From assembly GCA_947259275.1 (NCBI GenBank), contig CAMYMH010000027.1, forward strand, positions 18,532 through 82,531: DNA of 64,000 nt, written 5' to 3'. This document shows, in pieces, positions 9,916 to 18,991 of this stretch. The notes beneath the pieces are model-generated. The model was not told the DNA's origin. It did no database searches and was given only the letters and a program-made list of their open reading frames with translations. The position numbers were made by a program, and so were the translations under genes. This stretch comes from an uncultured Acidimicrobiaceae bacterium. GTDB taxonomy: Bacteria > Actinomycetota > Acidimicrobiia > Spongiisociales > SHLN01. Position 1 is the first letter of the stretch. Each line of letters begins with the position of its first letter.

Positions 9916-11244
9916 CTAGCTCACCAGCTCGACCGATACCGGCGGAAGTGCTCCACCCGACGGGTTGAGTCGGGAGGCGAGCAGTGGCGTATTGGGAAGC
10001 AGGAAGGAGGTGGATTGGATGATTGGGGAGCTGACCAGGACCGGCCCGGCGGCGCCTGGATAGTACAGGTCGTTGTCGAAGGCGAGCAGGTCGAGGAAGA
10101 CGGCTCGGAAGTGATCGAACCTGATATCGCTTCCCCCCGAGACGACCGAATCCGGGGTCAGTTGAGGGATGATCATGAACCGGGGGGACGTGAAGATGTC
10201 GGGCGAGAACAACTCGCCGCCCATCCAGTTGGACATGCAGATGTGGGTTCGGTTGCTGGCTTGCTGGGGCGTCAGGCCGATGAAGCCGGCCCGATCACAC
10301 CCGACGGTGGTGTTGGGAACCAGGTAATCCCACAGCGGGCGGTTGTCGGCCGGATAGTCGATTCCGGACTGGTTGACGATGACCTTGGGGTTGGGGCCTT
10401 GCTGCAACAGCGGCGTTTCGCCTGGGCCCAGATACGGTCCCCCTTCCAGCACTCCCTCGGTGAACGGATTGGGGAAGTTCCCGGTGTCGGTCCGCGTTTC
10501 GTTCGGATCGGCGATGCCACACGGCACACCGTCGTGCACGATCGGGTCTCCGACCTCCCAGGTACCGAGCCGGTGGTCGATCCCGAGAGCAAGGTTGCGG
10601 ACGAGCAGGTAGTTTTTGTTCGGCGGGCAGGCCTCCGAATAGCGTTGAAATTCGAGGGATCCGAAGTTGCCCTCGTTGGGTCCGCTGCAGGGTACGAGGG
10701 CGTGGCCTCCCGGAGGCTCCTGCAGACAGTAAGTACCGCTCGGCACACCCGCCGGCACTCCGAACGGCCGGAGCGCCAGGACCTGGTAGCCGGCGATGGC
10801 GTCGGCCTTGGTTGAGATGGTGTCGAAGCCGATCACTCCCGCGAAGAAGGTGTCGTAGGCCTGGTCGGGGATTCGCACCCGTACTTGACCGATTGCGGTG
10901 TTGATGCTCACACAGTCGTTCCCGGGCGTGGGGGCGAAGCCGGCCGGCCGGTCGGCGTCGGCACATGAGGCCCACATGGCGGCCCACTCGGGGTTCGAGT
11001 AGCTGAGGTCCAGGTTGCGGCGGGCAAAGTCCATCGCGGTGTCGCGAACCGCCGCCGGTCCATTCGAAACCTCCCAGGTGGCAGCCAGCACGGCGGCGTC
11101 GGCCGCGTTCTGGGTCTGGCGGCGGGCGTTGTAGATGTGGCCGAAGTCGAGCACGAAGGCGGCGAATCCGAAAATGGCAACGATCACCAAGGCGGTGAAG
11201 GGCAGCACCGCTCCCTCGTCGCCCCGGCCACGTGTTAGGGACAC
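9916..11244 (-). CDS. TadG-like pilus assembly / Flp-associated protein
   Basis: A 442-aa protein with the TadG/TadE-like N-terminus: a short basic lead, one hydrophobic helix (about residues 14-35, LPFTALVIVAIFGFAAFVLDFG) and then IYNARRQTQNAADAAVLAA, the hallmark of TadG-family minor pseudopilins. The remaining ~390 residues are extracytoplasmic and cysteine-containing; I recognise no von Willebrand A motif in them. The GTG start lies inside the 3' end of the tadE-like gene (10-base overlap). No TadA ATPase, TadB/C, prepilin peptidase or Flp pilin gene is in the window. Confidence 0.75.
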   Translation of the reverse strand: MSLTRGRGDEGAVLPFTALVIVAIFGFAAFVLDFGHIYNARRQTQNAADAAVLAATWEVSNGPAAVRDTAMDFARRNLDLSYSNPEWAAMWASCADADRPAGFAPTPGNDCVSINTAIGQVRVRIPDQAYDTFFAGVIGFDTISTKADAIAGYQVLALRPFGVPAGVPSGTYCLQEPPGGHALVPCSGPNEGNFGSLEFQRYSEACPPNKNYLLVRNLALGIDHRLGTWEVGDPIVHDGVPCGIADPNETRTDTGNFPNPFTEGVLEGGPYLGPGETPLLQQGPNPKVIVNQSGIDYPADNRPLWDYLVPNTTVGCDRAGFIGLTPQQASNRTHICMSNWMGGELFSPDIFTSPRFMIIPQLTPDSVVSGGSDIRFDHFRAVFLDLLAFDNDLYYPGAAGPVLVSSPIIQSTSFLLPNTPLLASRLNPSGGALPPVSVELVS

Positions 11245-11669
11245 GGTCTGACTCCGTCGGCCCAGTCTGGGGGTTGCTCGATTCTCATCTCGACCGCCTC
11301 GGTCAGGGTTGCCCCGCCCAGCACCAGCCCGGTGATGCCGGTGATGCTGTCGACGGGAGCAACCACCTCGACCCGGACGGAATCTCCGACGGCCGGTCCG
11401 CTCTTGAGCAGCGAAACGGTGGCGCCACTGGTGGCGAGGTCCATCTGGGCGCAGGTGGCATTGGCGATGTCATCGAGGGTGCCCTGGTTGACCGCGGCCA
11501 TCCGCGCTCCCTCCCGGGCTCCGTGCCGGACCTCGAGCTGCTGGCTGAACGCCCACCCGGCCTCCACGATGCCGAACAGCAGCAAGAAGAGGACCGGAGC
11601 GATGATGGCGAATTCGATCATGGCGGATCCGCGATCTCTTGGATCGCGGTCGCGTCGGCATGATTTCAT
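11235..11669 (-). CDS. TadE-like pseudopilin
   Basis: A 144-aa protein (from the ATG at 11669) with the TadE hallmark GSAMIEFAIIAPVLFLLLFGIVEAGW: a glutamate five residues into the hydrophobic helix, as in prepilin-like substrates, followed by the amphipathic QQLEVRHGAREGARMAAV. The frame is open to a TTG at 11729 (20 codons more). The later ATG has GGAAGAGGG almost touching it, so the choice of start is uncertain. It is translationally coupled to the TadG-like gene behind it. Confidence 0.78.
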   Translation of the reverse strand: MKSCRRDRDPRDRGSAMIEFAIIAPVLFLLLFGIVEAGWAFSQQLEVRHGAREGARMAAVNQGTLDDIANATCAQMDLATSGATVSLLKSGPAVGDSVRVEVVAPVDSITGITGLVLGGATLTEAVEMRIEQPPDWADGVRPCP

Positions 11670-11763
11670 CCCTCTTCCATCGACCCGTTCGCCGTAGGGC
11701 TGAAGCGGAGAGACGGCGGAGAATGACAATCTCCTGCCAACTTAAGGCGATCGCCGGATGCCG

Positions 11764-13887
11764 TCAGGCTTCTTCGGCCGTACTGGCCAGTGGGAAGTAA
11801 GCCTGGTTGGCGTAGTCCATCAGCATGCGATGGGTGGAGAACTGGAACACCGAGCTGACGATGGCCTCTTTCATCATCCGCACCCATGCCTTGGGGACCC
11901 CGTCGCCGTCCCGGTCGTAGAACAACGGCACCACCTGGTTTTCGAGCAGGTCGTAGAGCTCGGCGGCGTCCACGTCGTCGCTGTGGGAATCCAGCCCTTG
12001 GGGGCCGAACGTCCACCCGTTCTGACCATGCACCGCCCCCTCGGTCCACCAACCGTCGGGGACGCTCAGGTTGAGCCCACCGTTGAGGGCCGACTTCATC
12101 CCGGAGGTGCCGCTGGCTTCCTTGGGGGGAACCGGGTTGTTGAGCCACACATCACAGCCACCGGTCAGCAGGCGGCCGACCGCCATGTCGTAGTCCTCCA
12201 CGAAGAACAGGTGGCCCCGGAACTCGGGCCGCTGGGACAGCTCGACCACCCGCCTGATCAGGTCCTGGCCCCCGGCATCGGCCGGGTGAGCCTTGCCGGC
12301 GAAGATGAACTGGACCGGCTTCTCGGGGTGGGTCATGATCGCCTGCAGGCGGGGAAGGTCCTGGAGCAGCAGCGTGGCCCGCTTGTAGGTGGCGAAACGG
12401 CGGGCGAACCCGATGGTGAGCCGGTCGGGAGGCAGCATGCTGCGAACCTCGCGTAGTACGTCGGGGCCGGCGCCGTGCCGGCTGAACTCCGCCCGCAGCC
12501 GGCGCCGCACCTGGCGGGTCATGGCGTTCTTCTGGGCGAGGTGAGCGTGCCACAACTCGTCGTCGGGAACGTCGCGGATAGCCTCCCACGGCTCGGCACT
12601 GGTGAGCTTCGATGGCCAATCGGTGCCGAGGGCCTCGCTGAACACGCGGCCGATGGAGTGGCCCACCCAGGTTGGCACATGGACGCCATTGGTGACGCCG
12701 ACCGCCGGGCCGCCCACTAGGTGGCTCCACTGCTGGGTGGCGACCTCACCGTGACGCTGGCTGACTCCGTTGACGAAGGCTGCGAACCGGATGGCGAGGG
12801 CCCCCATGTCGAAGGCTCCTTCGTCGTGCTCGTTGGTCCTGCCCAGCTTTGCGATGGTAGCGGCGTCGACCTCCGGGAACAGGTAGTCGGTATAGCGCTG
12901 GACCTCCGCTAGATCGAATCGCTCATTGCCGGCCGGTACCGGCGTGTGCAGCGTGAACAGGGTCTTGGCCTTCACTTGCCTTTGCGCCTCATCGAAGGAG
13001 GCGCCTTCCCGCATTCGCCGGGTGGTTCGTTCCAGGACACTGAAGGCGGCATGCCCTTCGTTGACATGCCACGCCCCGGGGTTGATCCCGAGCTTGCGAA
13101 GTACCTTGACGGCGCCGACTCCCAGCACAAACTCCTGGGCGAGGCGCATGTCGCGGCCTCGCACGTACAAATGGTGAGTGATGGTCCGGTCGGCCGGGTC
13201 GTTCTCAGGCACGTCGGTGTCCAGCATGATGAGGGGTACCCGGCCGACCTGCACTTTCCAGGCAGCGGCCATCACGCTGCGCCCGGGGAAATCTAGTTCC
13301 ACCTGCAGCTGCGATCCACCCCGTCCTTGCAGCGGGTGGATGGGACGTCGCGACAGGTCGAGCGCCGGATAGTAGTGCTGTTGGCCTCCGCCGGGATCGA
13401 CCGCCTGGCGGAAGTAGCCCCGCCGAAACAGCAGCCCGACGGCAACCATGGGAATTCCCAGGTCGGAAGCGGTCTTGAGGTGATCGCCGGCGAGTACGCC
13501 GAGCCCGCCTGAATAGAACGGAAGCTTGGTTTGGAGGCCGTACTCGGTACACAGGTAGACGACCGGGCCGGTCATACCCTTTCCCGCCTTGGCCGCCCAG
13601 GTGTCATCGGACGCCATGTAGCCGTCGAAACGGCGAACCACGTTGGTGTAGGAGTCGACGAAGCGAGCATCGGCGCTCAGCGATTCCCAGGTGGCAGGCT
13701 CCACACCCTGCAAGAAGGAAATCGGGTTCTGCACATCGTGCCAGCGCTGGGCGTCGATGCGAGACCACAGTTCGCTTGCCTCATCGTCCCACGCCCACCA
13801 GATATTGTTGGCGATGTCGTAGAGCCGATCGAACTCCTCGGGGAGCGCGATCTTGGGGCCGGGAATTTCAGGGATTTCGACCAACAT
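11764..13887 (-). CDS. glgP: Alpha-glucan phosphorylase
   Basis: A 707-aa glycogen/maltodextrin phosphorylase of the shorter bacterial-archaeal type. It releases glucose 1-phosphate from alpha-1,4-glucans using PLP as a phosphate-handling cofactor. Visible family blocks are NIWWAWDDEA near the N-terminus, YSGGLGVLAGDHLKTASDL, WHVNEGHAAF, TNGVHVPTW, GFARRFATYKRATLLL and, near the C-terminus, WLNNPVPPKEASGTSGMKSALNGG, which carries the PLP lysine. I start at the ATG at 13887 (MLVEIPEIPGPKIALPEEFD); the frame is open 46 codons further, but that part is not family-like and overlaps the divergent fabD start region. Confidence 0.9.
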   Translation of the reverse strand: MLVEIPEIPGPKIALPEEFDRLYDIANNIWWAWDDEASELWSRIDAQRWHDVQNPISFLQGVEPATWESLSADARFVDSYTNVVRRFDGYMASDDTWAAKAGKGMTGPVVYLCTEYGLQTKLPFYSGGLGVLAGDHLKTASDLGIPMVAVGLLFRRGYFRQAVDPGGGQQHYYPALDLSRRPIHPLQGRGGSQLQVELDFPGRSVMAAAWKVQVGRVPLIMLDTDVPENDPADRTITHHLYVRGRDMRLAQEFVLGVGAVKVLRKLGINPGAWHVNEGHAAFSVLERTTRRMREGASFDEAQRQVKAKTLFTLHTPVPAGNERFDLAEVQRYTDYLFPEVDAATIAKLGRTNEHDEGAFDMGALAIRFAAFVNGVSQRHGEVATQQWSHLVGGPAVGVTNGVHVPTWVGHSIGRVFSEALGTDWPSKLTSAEPWEAIRDVPDDELWHAHLAQKNAMTRQVRRRLRAEFSRHGAGPDVLREVRSMLPPDRLTIGFARRFATYKRATLLLQDLPRLQAIMTHPEKPVQFIFAGKAHPADAGGQDLIRRVVELSQRPEFRGHLFFVEDYDMAVGRLLTGGCDVWLNNPVPPKEASGTSGMKSALNGGLNLSVPDGWWTEGAVHGQNGWTFGPQGLDSHSDDVDAAELYDLLENQVVPLFYDRDGDGVPKAWVRMMKEAIVSSVFQFSTHRMLMDYANQAYFPLASTAEEA

Positions 13888-13996
13888 CGAGTGAACCTCG
13901 GTAGCAGCAACCTGCGACTTTAGGCCGGGACGCGGTTGGAGACGAGTTTCATCTCTACAATCTTCCCGAATCGCCTCGTAACCTGGCGCCCCTGGA

Positions 13997-14944
13997 GTGA
14001 GTCTGAAGCCCGTGACGTACGCCATTCTTTTCCCCGGTCAGGGAATCCAACATGTCGGCATGGGTGCCGACCTGTTTGAGAAGCGACCCGACCTGCTCGG
14101 GTCAACCGCCGACGACATTCTCGGATGGTCCTTGCGTGACGTCTGCCTGAACGGTCCCGAAGCAGACCTCCTGCGGACCGATCATCTGCAGCCTGCCTTG
14201 TACGCGCTCTCCTATGTGCTATGGGATGAGCTGGCCCCGCGGGTGGCCAAGCCTCCCCTCGGTGCCGCCGGCCACTCGCTCGGTGAGTACACGGCCCTCG
14301 CTGCGGCCGGGTTGTTCGACTTCTCCACCGGACTGCGGCTGGTGGCGGCTCGGGGGCGGGCCATGGCCGAGGCGGCCGCCCGCCGGCCGGGCGGAATGAT
14401 CGCGGTGCTCGGCATCGAAGACGATGCCGCCGAGCAAGCGGCCCGCTCCCGGCGTGCGGATGGCGGCAGCTTGTGGGTAGCCAACTTCAACGGACCCGGC
14501 CAGGTGGTGCTGGCGGGCGGAGCTCAGGACCTCGAATGGCTCACCGCCAACGTCGCCGATTTTGGTGGTCGCCGGGTGATCCCTCTGAAGGTGGCGGGGG
14601 CATTTCACACTCCCCTGATGGACGGCGCCATCGCTCCGCTGTCCACGGCGCTCGACCATGTCGAGCTCGCCGACTCCGCCTTCCCGGTCTGGACCAACCT
14701 CACCGCCGGCCCGGTTGACGATTACCGGACGGCCCTGCTCCGGCAAGTGGTCGCACCCGTCCGGTTCACCCAGACCCTGGCCGGCCTCGGTGAGGCGGGT
14801 GCCCGCATGTTTCTCCACATCGGGCCGGGAAACGTCACCGCCACGATGGCGAAGCGAACCGTGCCGGACAGCGAAGTCCACCATTTCAGTCACGTCGCAG
14901 ACGTGGAAGAAGCGGCCGACCGAATCAGTTCCCTCATACAATGA
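13997..14944 (+). CDS. fabD: Malonyl-CoA:ACP transacylase
   Basis: FabD (315 aa) moves malonyl groups from CoA to ACP, supplying the extender units for type II fatty-acid synthesis. It has the FPGQG entry motif, the nucleophile elbow GHSLGEY (S94) and the histidine segment VAGAFHTPLM. The start is uncertain: GTG at 13997 or GTG at 14012 (VTYAILFPGQG); GGAG at 13994-13997 would serve the second with a rather long spacer. First gene of a fab operon; glgP diverges from the same ~110-base gap, which contains a TACAAT-like -10 candidate at 13956-13961 without a good -35. Confidence 0.94.
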   Translation: MSLKPVTYAILFPGQGIQHVGMGADLFEKRPDLLGSTADDILGWSLRDVCLNGPEADLLRTDHLQPALYALSYVLWDELAPRVAKPPLGAAGHSLGEYTALAAAGLFDFSTGLRLVAARGRAMAEAAARRPGGMIAVLGIEDDAAEQAARSRRADGGSLWVANFNGPGQVVLAGGAQDLEWLTANVADFGGRRVIPLKVAGAFHTPLMDGAIAPLSTALDHVELADSAFPVWTNLTAGPVDDYRTALLRQVVAPVRFTQTLAGLGEAGARMFLHIGPGNVTATMAKRTVPDSEVHHFSHVADVEEAADRISSLIQ

Positions 14945-14960
14945 TGGCGGGGAGGATGTC

Positions 14961-16049
14961 GTGACCAATTCGTCAATCACCGGTTGGGGCAAGTGTCTGC
15001 CTCCGACGGTGCTCACCAACCATGACCTCGAGGCGCTGGTCGACACCAATGACGACTGGATCACGTCGCGCACCGGGATCAAGGAACGTCGCATCAGTCA
15101 TGTCGGAACTTCCGAGCTGGCGACGCTGGCCGGCAAGCGGGCCCTGGCGGCGGCCGGCATCTCTGCCGCCGACGTCGACCTAGTCAATGTGGCCACCTGC
15201 ACTCCCGATACGCTCATCCCATCCGCGGCCTCGCTGGTCCAGAACAACCTGGGCGCCAGCAACGCCGGGGCGGTCGACCAGAACGCCGCCTGCTCAGGGT
15301 TTCTATACAGCCTGATCATGGCGTGTGGGATGGTGGAGGCGGGCGTCATCGAGACTGCGCTCGTTATCGGAGCCGAGCGGCTCACCTACTTCATCGACTT
15401 CACCGATCGTGGCACCGCGGTGCTGTTTGGCGACGGTGCTGGGGCGGTCGTGGTTCAAGCCACCGACGAGCCCGGAGGTCTGAAGGGCTCGGAAATGGGA
15501 TCGGACGGGTCGGTAGCCGACATACTCTGGTCGCCGGGAAGCGGCACCGCCACCAATCGAGTCGAGCTGGAAAGCGATCACAAGCGCATGGCCGTCTCGA
15601 TGAATGGACCCGAGGTCTTCAAGCGGGCGGTCAAAGCCATGGGAGACGCTTCGACCAGGGTGGTGGATCAGGCCGGGTGGGCCCTCGACGAAGTCGACAT
15701 TCTCATTCCTCATCAGGCCAACACTCGCATCATCGATGCCACCGCCCGGCGCCTGCAGCTGGATTCATCCAAAGTCTTCGTGAACATTGCCTCGTATGGC
15801 AACACGTCGGCCGCCACCATCCCCATCGCCCTCACCGAGGCGCTCGAAGCCGGCCGGATCGAGCCGGGCGCCAAGATTGTGTTCGCCGCCTTCGGGGGCG
15901 GTCTGAGCTGGGCGGCCGCTGCCTACGAGTTCGGAAGCCGGGTCGAGCCCCTCGGTGAAACCGACGAGGAGTTGCCGCCGACCGAGGGTGATGTCATGTC
16001 TCTTCTGGCCGAGAACTTCGCCTACTTCGGAGGCGGTCCCAACCAATGA
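14961..16049 (+). CDS. fabH: Beta-ketoacyl-ACP synthase III
   Basis: FabH (362 aa) starts fatty-acid chains by condensing an acyl-CoA primer with malonyl-ACP. The catalytic triad is visible: C111 in QNAACSGFLYSL, the histidine in IPHQANTRII and the asparagine in NIASYGNTSAATI. It is about 40 residues longer than E. coli FabH because of a C-terminal tail after WAAAAYEFGSR that I do not recognise. The GTG at 14961 follows GGAGGA by six bases and lies 16 bases after fabD. Its stop overlaps the fabG start (ATGA). Confidence 0.93.
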   Translation: MTNSSITGWGKCLPPTVLTNHDLEALVDTNDDWITSRTGIKERRISHVGTSELATLAGKRALAAAGISAADVDLVNVATCTPDTLIPSAASLVQNNLGASNAGAVDQNAACSGFLYSLIMACGMVEAGVIETALVIGAERLTYFIDFTDRGTAVLFGDGAGAVVVQATDEPGGLKGSEMGSDGSVADILWSPGSGTATNRVELESDHKRMAVSMNGPEVFKRAVKAMGDASTRVVDQAGWALDEVDILIPHQANTRIIDATARRLQLDSSKVFVNIASYGNTSAATIPIALTEALEAGRIEPGAKIVFAAFGGGLSWAAAAYEFGSRVEPLGETDEELPPTEGDVMSLLAENFAYFGGGPNQ

Positions 16050-16783
16050 GCTCGCGGGTTGCCCTCGTTACCGGCGCCTCCCGCGGCATCGGCCGGGCCG
16101 CCGCGCTGCACCTGGCCGACGACGGTCATCGGGTGGCCGTCAACTTCGTACGAGCCAAGGATGAGGCCGAGTCTGTGGTCGATGCCATTCAGGCCTCCGG
16201 GGGAGAGGCGGTCGCCATCGGCGCCGACGTTGGGACCGAAGCCGGCGTTGCCGAGCTGTTCGGCGGGGTCGAGGAGTCGCTTGGCCCGGTGGAGATCCTG
16301 GTCAACAACGCCGGGGTGGTGCGCGACAACCTGCTTTTGCGGATGACCACCGAGGATTGGGACGACGTGCTCGCCGTCAACCTTCGATCGGTCTTCCTCT
16401 GCACCAAGATCGCCCTCCGGGCCATGATCAGGGCCCGATGGGGACGAGTGATTTCGATCACCTCGGTTTCGGGACTATCGGGCAATCCCGGTCAGGCCAA
16501 CTACGCGGCCGCCAAAGCCGGCATCGTTGGCTTCACCAAATCCGTCTCCAAGGAAGTTGGGTCCCGCGGCATCACGGTCAACGCCGTCGCTCCCGGCTTT
16601 GTCGAAACCGACATGACGGACGACATCGATGAGGCCGGCCGCGAGCTGGCCAAGAGCCGGATAACCCTGGGGCGCTTTGGCACTCCAGAGGAGATTTCCG
16701 CTGCGGTTGGCTATCTTGCCTCCGAGCAGGCGGCGTACGTAACCGGACAAGTACTGGTCGTCGACGGCGGCCTGGGCATTTAG
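16046..16783 (+). CDS. fabG: 3-oxoacyl-ACP reductase
   Basis: FabG (245 aa) is the NADPH-dependent SDR that reduces 3-oxoacyl-ACP in each elongation round. It shows TGASRGIG (9-16) for NADP binding, NNAG (87-90), the catalytic S140, Y153 and K157 (NYAAAKAG) and the C-terminal GYLASEQAAYVTGQVLVVDGG. Position between fabH and acpP and the length make the assignment firm among SDRs. The ATG overlaps the fabH stop by four bases. Confidence 0.94.
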   Translation: MSSRVALVTGASRGIGRAAALHLADDGHRVAVNFVRAKDEAESVVDAIQASGGEAVAIGADVGTEAGVAELFGGVEESLGPVEILVNNAGVVRDNLLLRMTTEDWDDVLAVNLRSVFLCTKIALRAMIRARWGRVISITSVSGLSGNPGQANYAAAKAGIVGFTKSVSKEVGSRGITVNAVAPGFVETDMTDDIDEAGRELAKSRITLGRFGTPEEISAAVGYLASEQAAYVTGQVLVVDGGLGI

Positions 16784-16795
16784 GAGGAGAAACCA

Positions 16796-17041
16796 GTGGA
16801 GCGTGAAGAAGTAGAGAAGAGATTGACCGGCCTCTTGGTCGAGGAGCTCGGCGTTGAGGCGGATCGCATCACCATGGAGGCCACCTTCGAGGAAGACCTC
16901 GAGATCGACTCCCTCGGAGTGGTTGAGTTACTCATGGCCCTCGAGGACAATTTCGATGTGAAGATTCCCGACGAAGAGGCTGAGAAGATTGGCAACGTCG
17001 GGGAGGCCGTCGACCTGGTGATTTCCAAGCTCGCAGGCTGA
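16796..17041 (+). CDS. acpP: Acyl carrier protein
   Basis: ACP (81 aa), the acidic carrier to which growing acyl chains are tethered. The phosphopantetheine attachment serine is S39 in EIDSLGVVEL, followed by the usual acidic helix (ALEDNFDVKIPDEEAEKIGNVGEAVDLV). The GTG start is preceded by a strong AGGAGGAGA site. It lies between fabG and fabF in the same orientation with very short gaps. The usual DSLD/DSLG core is present, so it should be a normal FAS ACP. Confidence 0.95.
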   Translation: MEREEVEKRLTGLLVEELGVEADRITMEATFEEDLEIDSLGVVELLMALEDNFDVKIPDEEAEKIGNVGEAVDLVISKLAG

Positions 17042-17042
17042 T

Positions 17043-18293
17043 ATGGAACCTCGGCGGGTAGTCGTCACCGGGCTCGGAACCGTCAATCCGATCGGCGGTG
17101 ACGTGGACAGCTTCTGGAAGAATGCCCAGAGCGGTGTGAGCGGGGTCGGCAAGATCAGCGCGTTTGACGCATCCCAACTCAAGGTGTCGATCGCAGCCGA
17201 AGTACCCGACTTCGACGCCGAGGACTATCTCGAACGCAAAGATGCCCGCCGTATGGACCGCTACTCGCAGTTCTTCTGGGCCGCCACCTCCCAGGCAATG
17301 GCCGACAGCGGGCTCGATCTGACCGATGACGACGAGACCGCCTCCCGGGCCGGGGTGGCGGTGGGCTCCGGCATCGGGGGCGTGATCTCGTTCCAGGAGC
17401 AGCTCGACGTGATGCGGCAACGAGGTGCCGATCGCATCAGCCCGTTTGCCATCCCGATGATCATCTCGAACATGGCTGCCGGCCTGGCCTCCATCTCCTT
17501 CAACCTGCTCGGTCCCAACACCGCGGCCGTCACCGCCTGCGCCGCCTCGGCCAACGCCCTCGGCGATGCCGCCGCCGTCATTCGCCGGGGCGATGCCGAC
17601 ATCATGGTGGCCGGCGGCTCTGAAGCACCCATCTGCGAATTCGCAGTTGGGGGCTTCGCTAACACCCGGGCGCTCAGCCTCCGTAACGGCGACCCGGCCG
17701 GGGCGTCCCGCCCGTTCGATGCGGGCCGGGACGGGTTCGTAATGGCCGAAGGAGCAGCCGTTCTCGTGCTGGAGGAACGGGAACGGGCTATTGCCAGGGG
17801 GGCCAGCATCTACGGCGAGCTCACCGGCTACGGGATGTCGGCCGACGCCTATCACATGACCCTGCCCCGTCCCGGTGGGATGGGCGCGGCCCGCGCCATG
17901 CAGGCTGCCCTCGACGACGCCGGGATCGATGCGCCGGGAATCGACTACATCAACGCCCACGGCACGTCGACCCCGGCCAACGATGCCACCGAAACTGCAG
18001 CCATCAAGCTGGTGTTCGGTGAGGAAGAGGCCAGGCGAGTCCCGATCTCGTCGACCAAATCAATGACCGGGCATTTGCTGGGCGGGGCCGGAGCGCTCGA
18101 ATCGGTCGTCTGTCTGCTGGCGATTCGAGACGGAGTGTTGCCGCCCACCATCAACTACCAGGATCCCGACCCCGAGTGTGACCTCGACTACATCCCGAAC
18201 CAGGCTCGCCGAGTGGCCATCGATACGGCGATGACCAATTCGTTCGGCTTTGGTGGACACAACGTGGCACTCGTCTTCGCCCGCCACCAGTAA
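17043..18293 (+). CDS. fabF: Beta-ketoacyl-ACP synthase II
   Basis: FabF (416 aa) carries out the elongating condensation of acyl-ACP with malonyl-ACP. The Cys-His-His triad is present: C166 in AVTACAASANALGDA, the histidine of NAHGTSTPANDATE and the one of KSMTGHLLGGAGALE; GFGGHN closes the protein. It begins one base after acpP stops. FabF and FabB are hard to separate by eye; length and operon context favour FabF. Confidence 0.94.
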   Translation: MEPRRVVVTGLGTVNPIGGDVDSFWKNAQSGVSGVGKISAFDASQLKVSIAAEVPDFDAEDYLERKDARRMDRYSQFFWAATSQAMADSGLDLTDDDETASRAGVAVGSGIGGVISFQEQLDVMRQRGADRISPFAIPMIISNMAAGLASISFNLLGPNTAAVTACAASANALGDAAAVIRRGDADIMVAGGSEAPICEFAVGGFANTRALSLRNGDPAGASRPFDAGRDGFVMAEGAAVLVLEERERAIARGASIYGELTGYGMSADAYHMTLPRPGGMGAARAMQAALDDAGIDAPGIDYINAHGTSTPANDATETAAIKLVFGEEEARRVPISSTKSMTGHLLGGAGALESVVCLLAIRDGVLPPTINYQDPDPECDLDYIPNQARRVAIDTAMTNSFGFGGHNVALVFARHQ

Positions 18294-18310
18294 GGAGCCG
18301 GCGGCCTGCA

Positions 18311-18949
18311 ATGACAGTGTTCATGGTTCGTCACGGCGAGGTCGACAATCCGCAGCGCCTGGTATACGCCGACCTGCCCGGGTTCGGTCTCAGCGACCGC
18401 GGCCTTTCGGAGGCCGAGGCGGCCGCGGCATTCTTGGCCCCGCGGGAAGTCGCCGCCATCTACGCCTCACCCCTCCAGCGAGCTCAGGAGACCGCGGCGA
18501 TGATTTCTGCCGCCTGCGGGGTGGAGGTTGTCACCCGGGAGGATCTCACCGAGTGGCACGTAGCCAGGCGCTGGAAGGGCGTGGCTTGGGAGGATCTACC
18601 GACCCGGTTCCCCGGCGAGCTGGAGGCCTATCTGGAGCATCCGACCGACCTCCCGTTTGCCGAGGAATCCATTGCCCAGCTGGGGGATCGAGTCGCAAAT
18701 GCGGTCAGCGCGCTGGCAGCGAGCCATCCCGAGGAGCGGTTCGCAGTGGTGAGCCATCAGGACCCCATCCAGGCGGGACGCCTGACGTTGCGGGGCCTCC
18801 CGCTCCAACAGCTCCATTTGAACCGGCCCGGTCACTGCGACGTCCTCACCCTCGAACCAGGGGACCCGTGGCAGGAGATCGGCCATTGGGTTCCCCACCT
18901 CGACGGGCCGGCGCCGCCCGATTGGCCGCCGGTGAGCACGCCGCGCTAG
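18311..18949 (+). CDS. Histidine phosphatase (phosphoglycerate mutase-like)
   Basis: A 212-aa member of the histidine phosphatase superfamily. The phosphohistidine motif is M-V-R7-H8-G-E near the N-terminus; the second arginine is in ASPLQRAQETA, and the second histidine in VVSHQDPIQAG. The family includes cofactor-dependent mutases, alpha-ribazole phosphatases and broad phosphatases; here the substrate cannot be read from sequence. It follows fabF by 17 bases and may be co-transcribed. The C-terminus ends in a proline-rich tail. Confidence 0.82.
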   Translation: MTVFMVRHGEVDNPQRLVYADLPGFGLSDRGLSEAEAAAAFLAPREVAAIYASPLQRAQETAAMISAACGVEVVTREDLTEWHVARRWKGVAWEDLPTRFPGELEAYLEHPTDLPFAEESIAQLGDRVANAVSALAASHPEERFAVVSHQDPIQAGRLTLRGLPLQQLHLNRPGHCDVLTLEPGDPWQEIGHWVPHLDGPAPPDWPPVSTPR

Positions 18950-18991
18950 CGGACCAAGCGCCTGTCCGATCGCTGCACCATAATTCTCGCC

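Noticed and set aside
13936..13961. Strong promoter for fabD
   Set aside because: TACAAT is a fair -10, but the nearest -35-like box leaves a 14-base spacer, so it is kept only as a remark.
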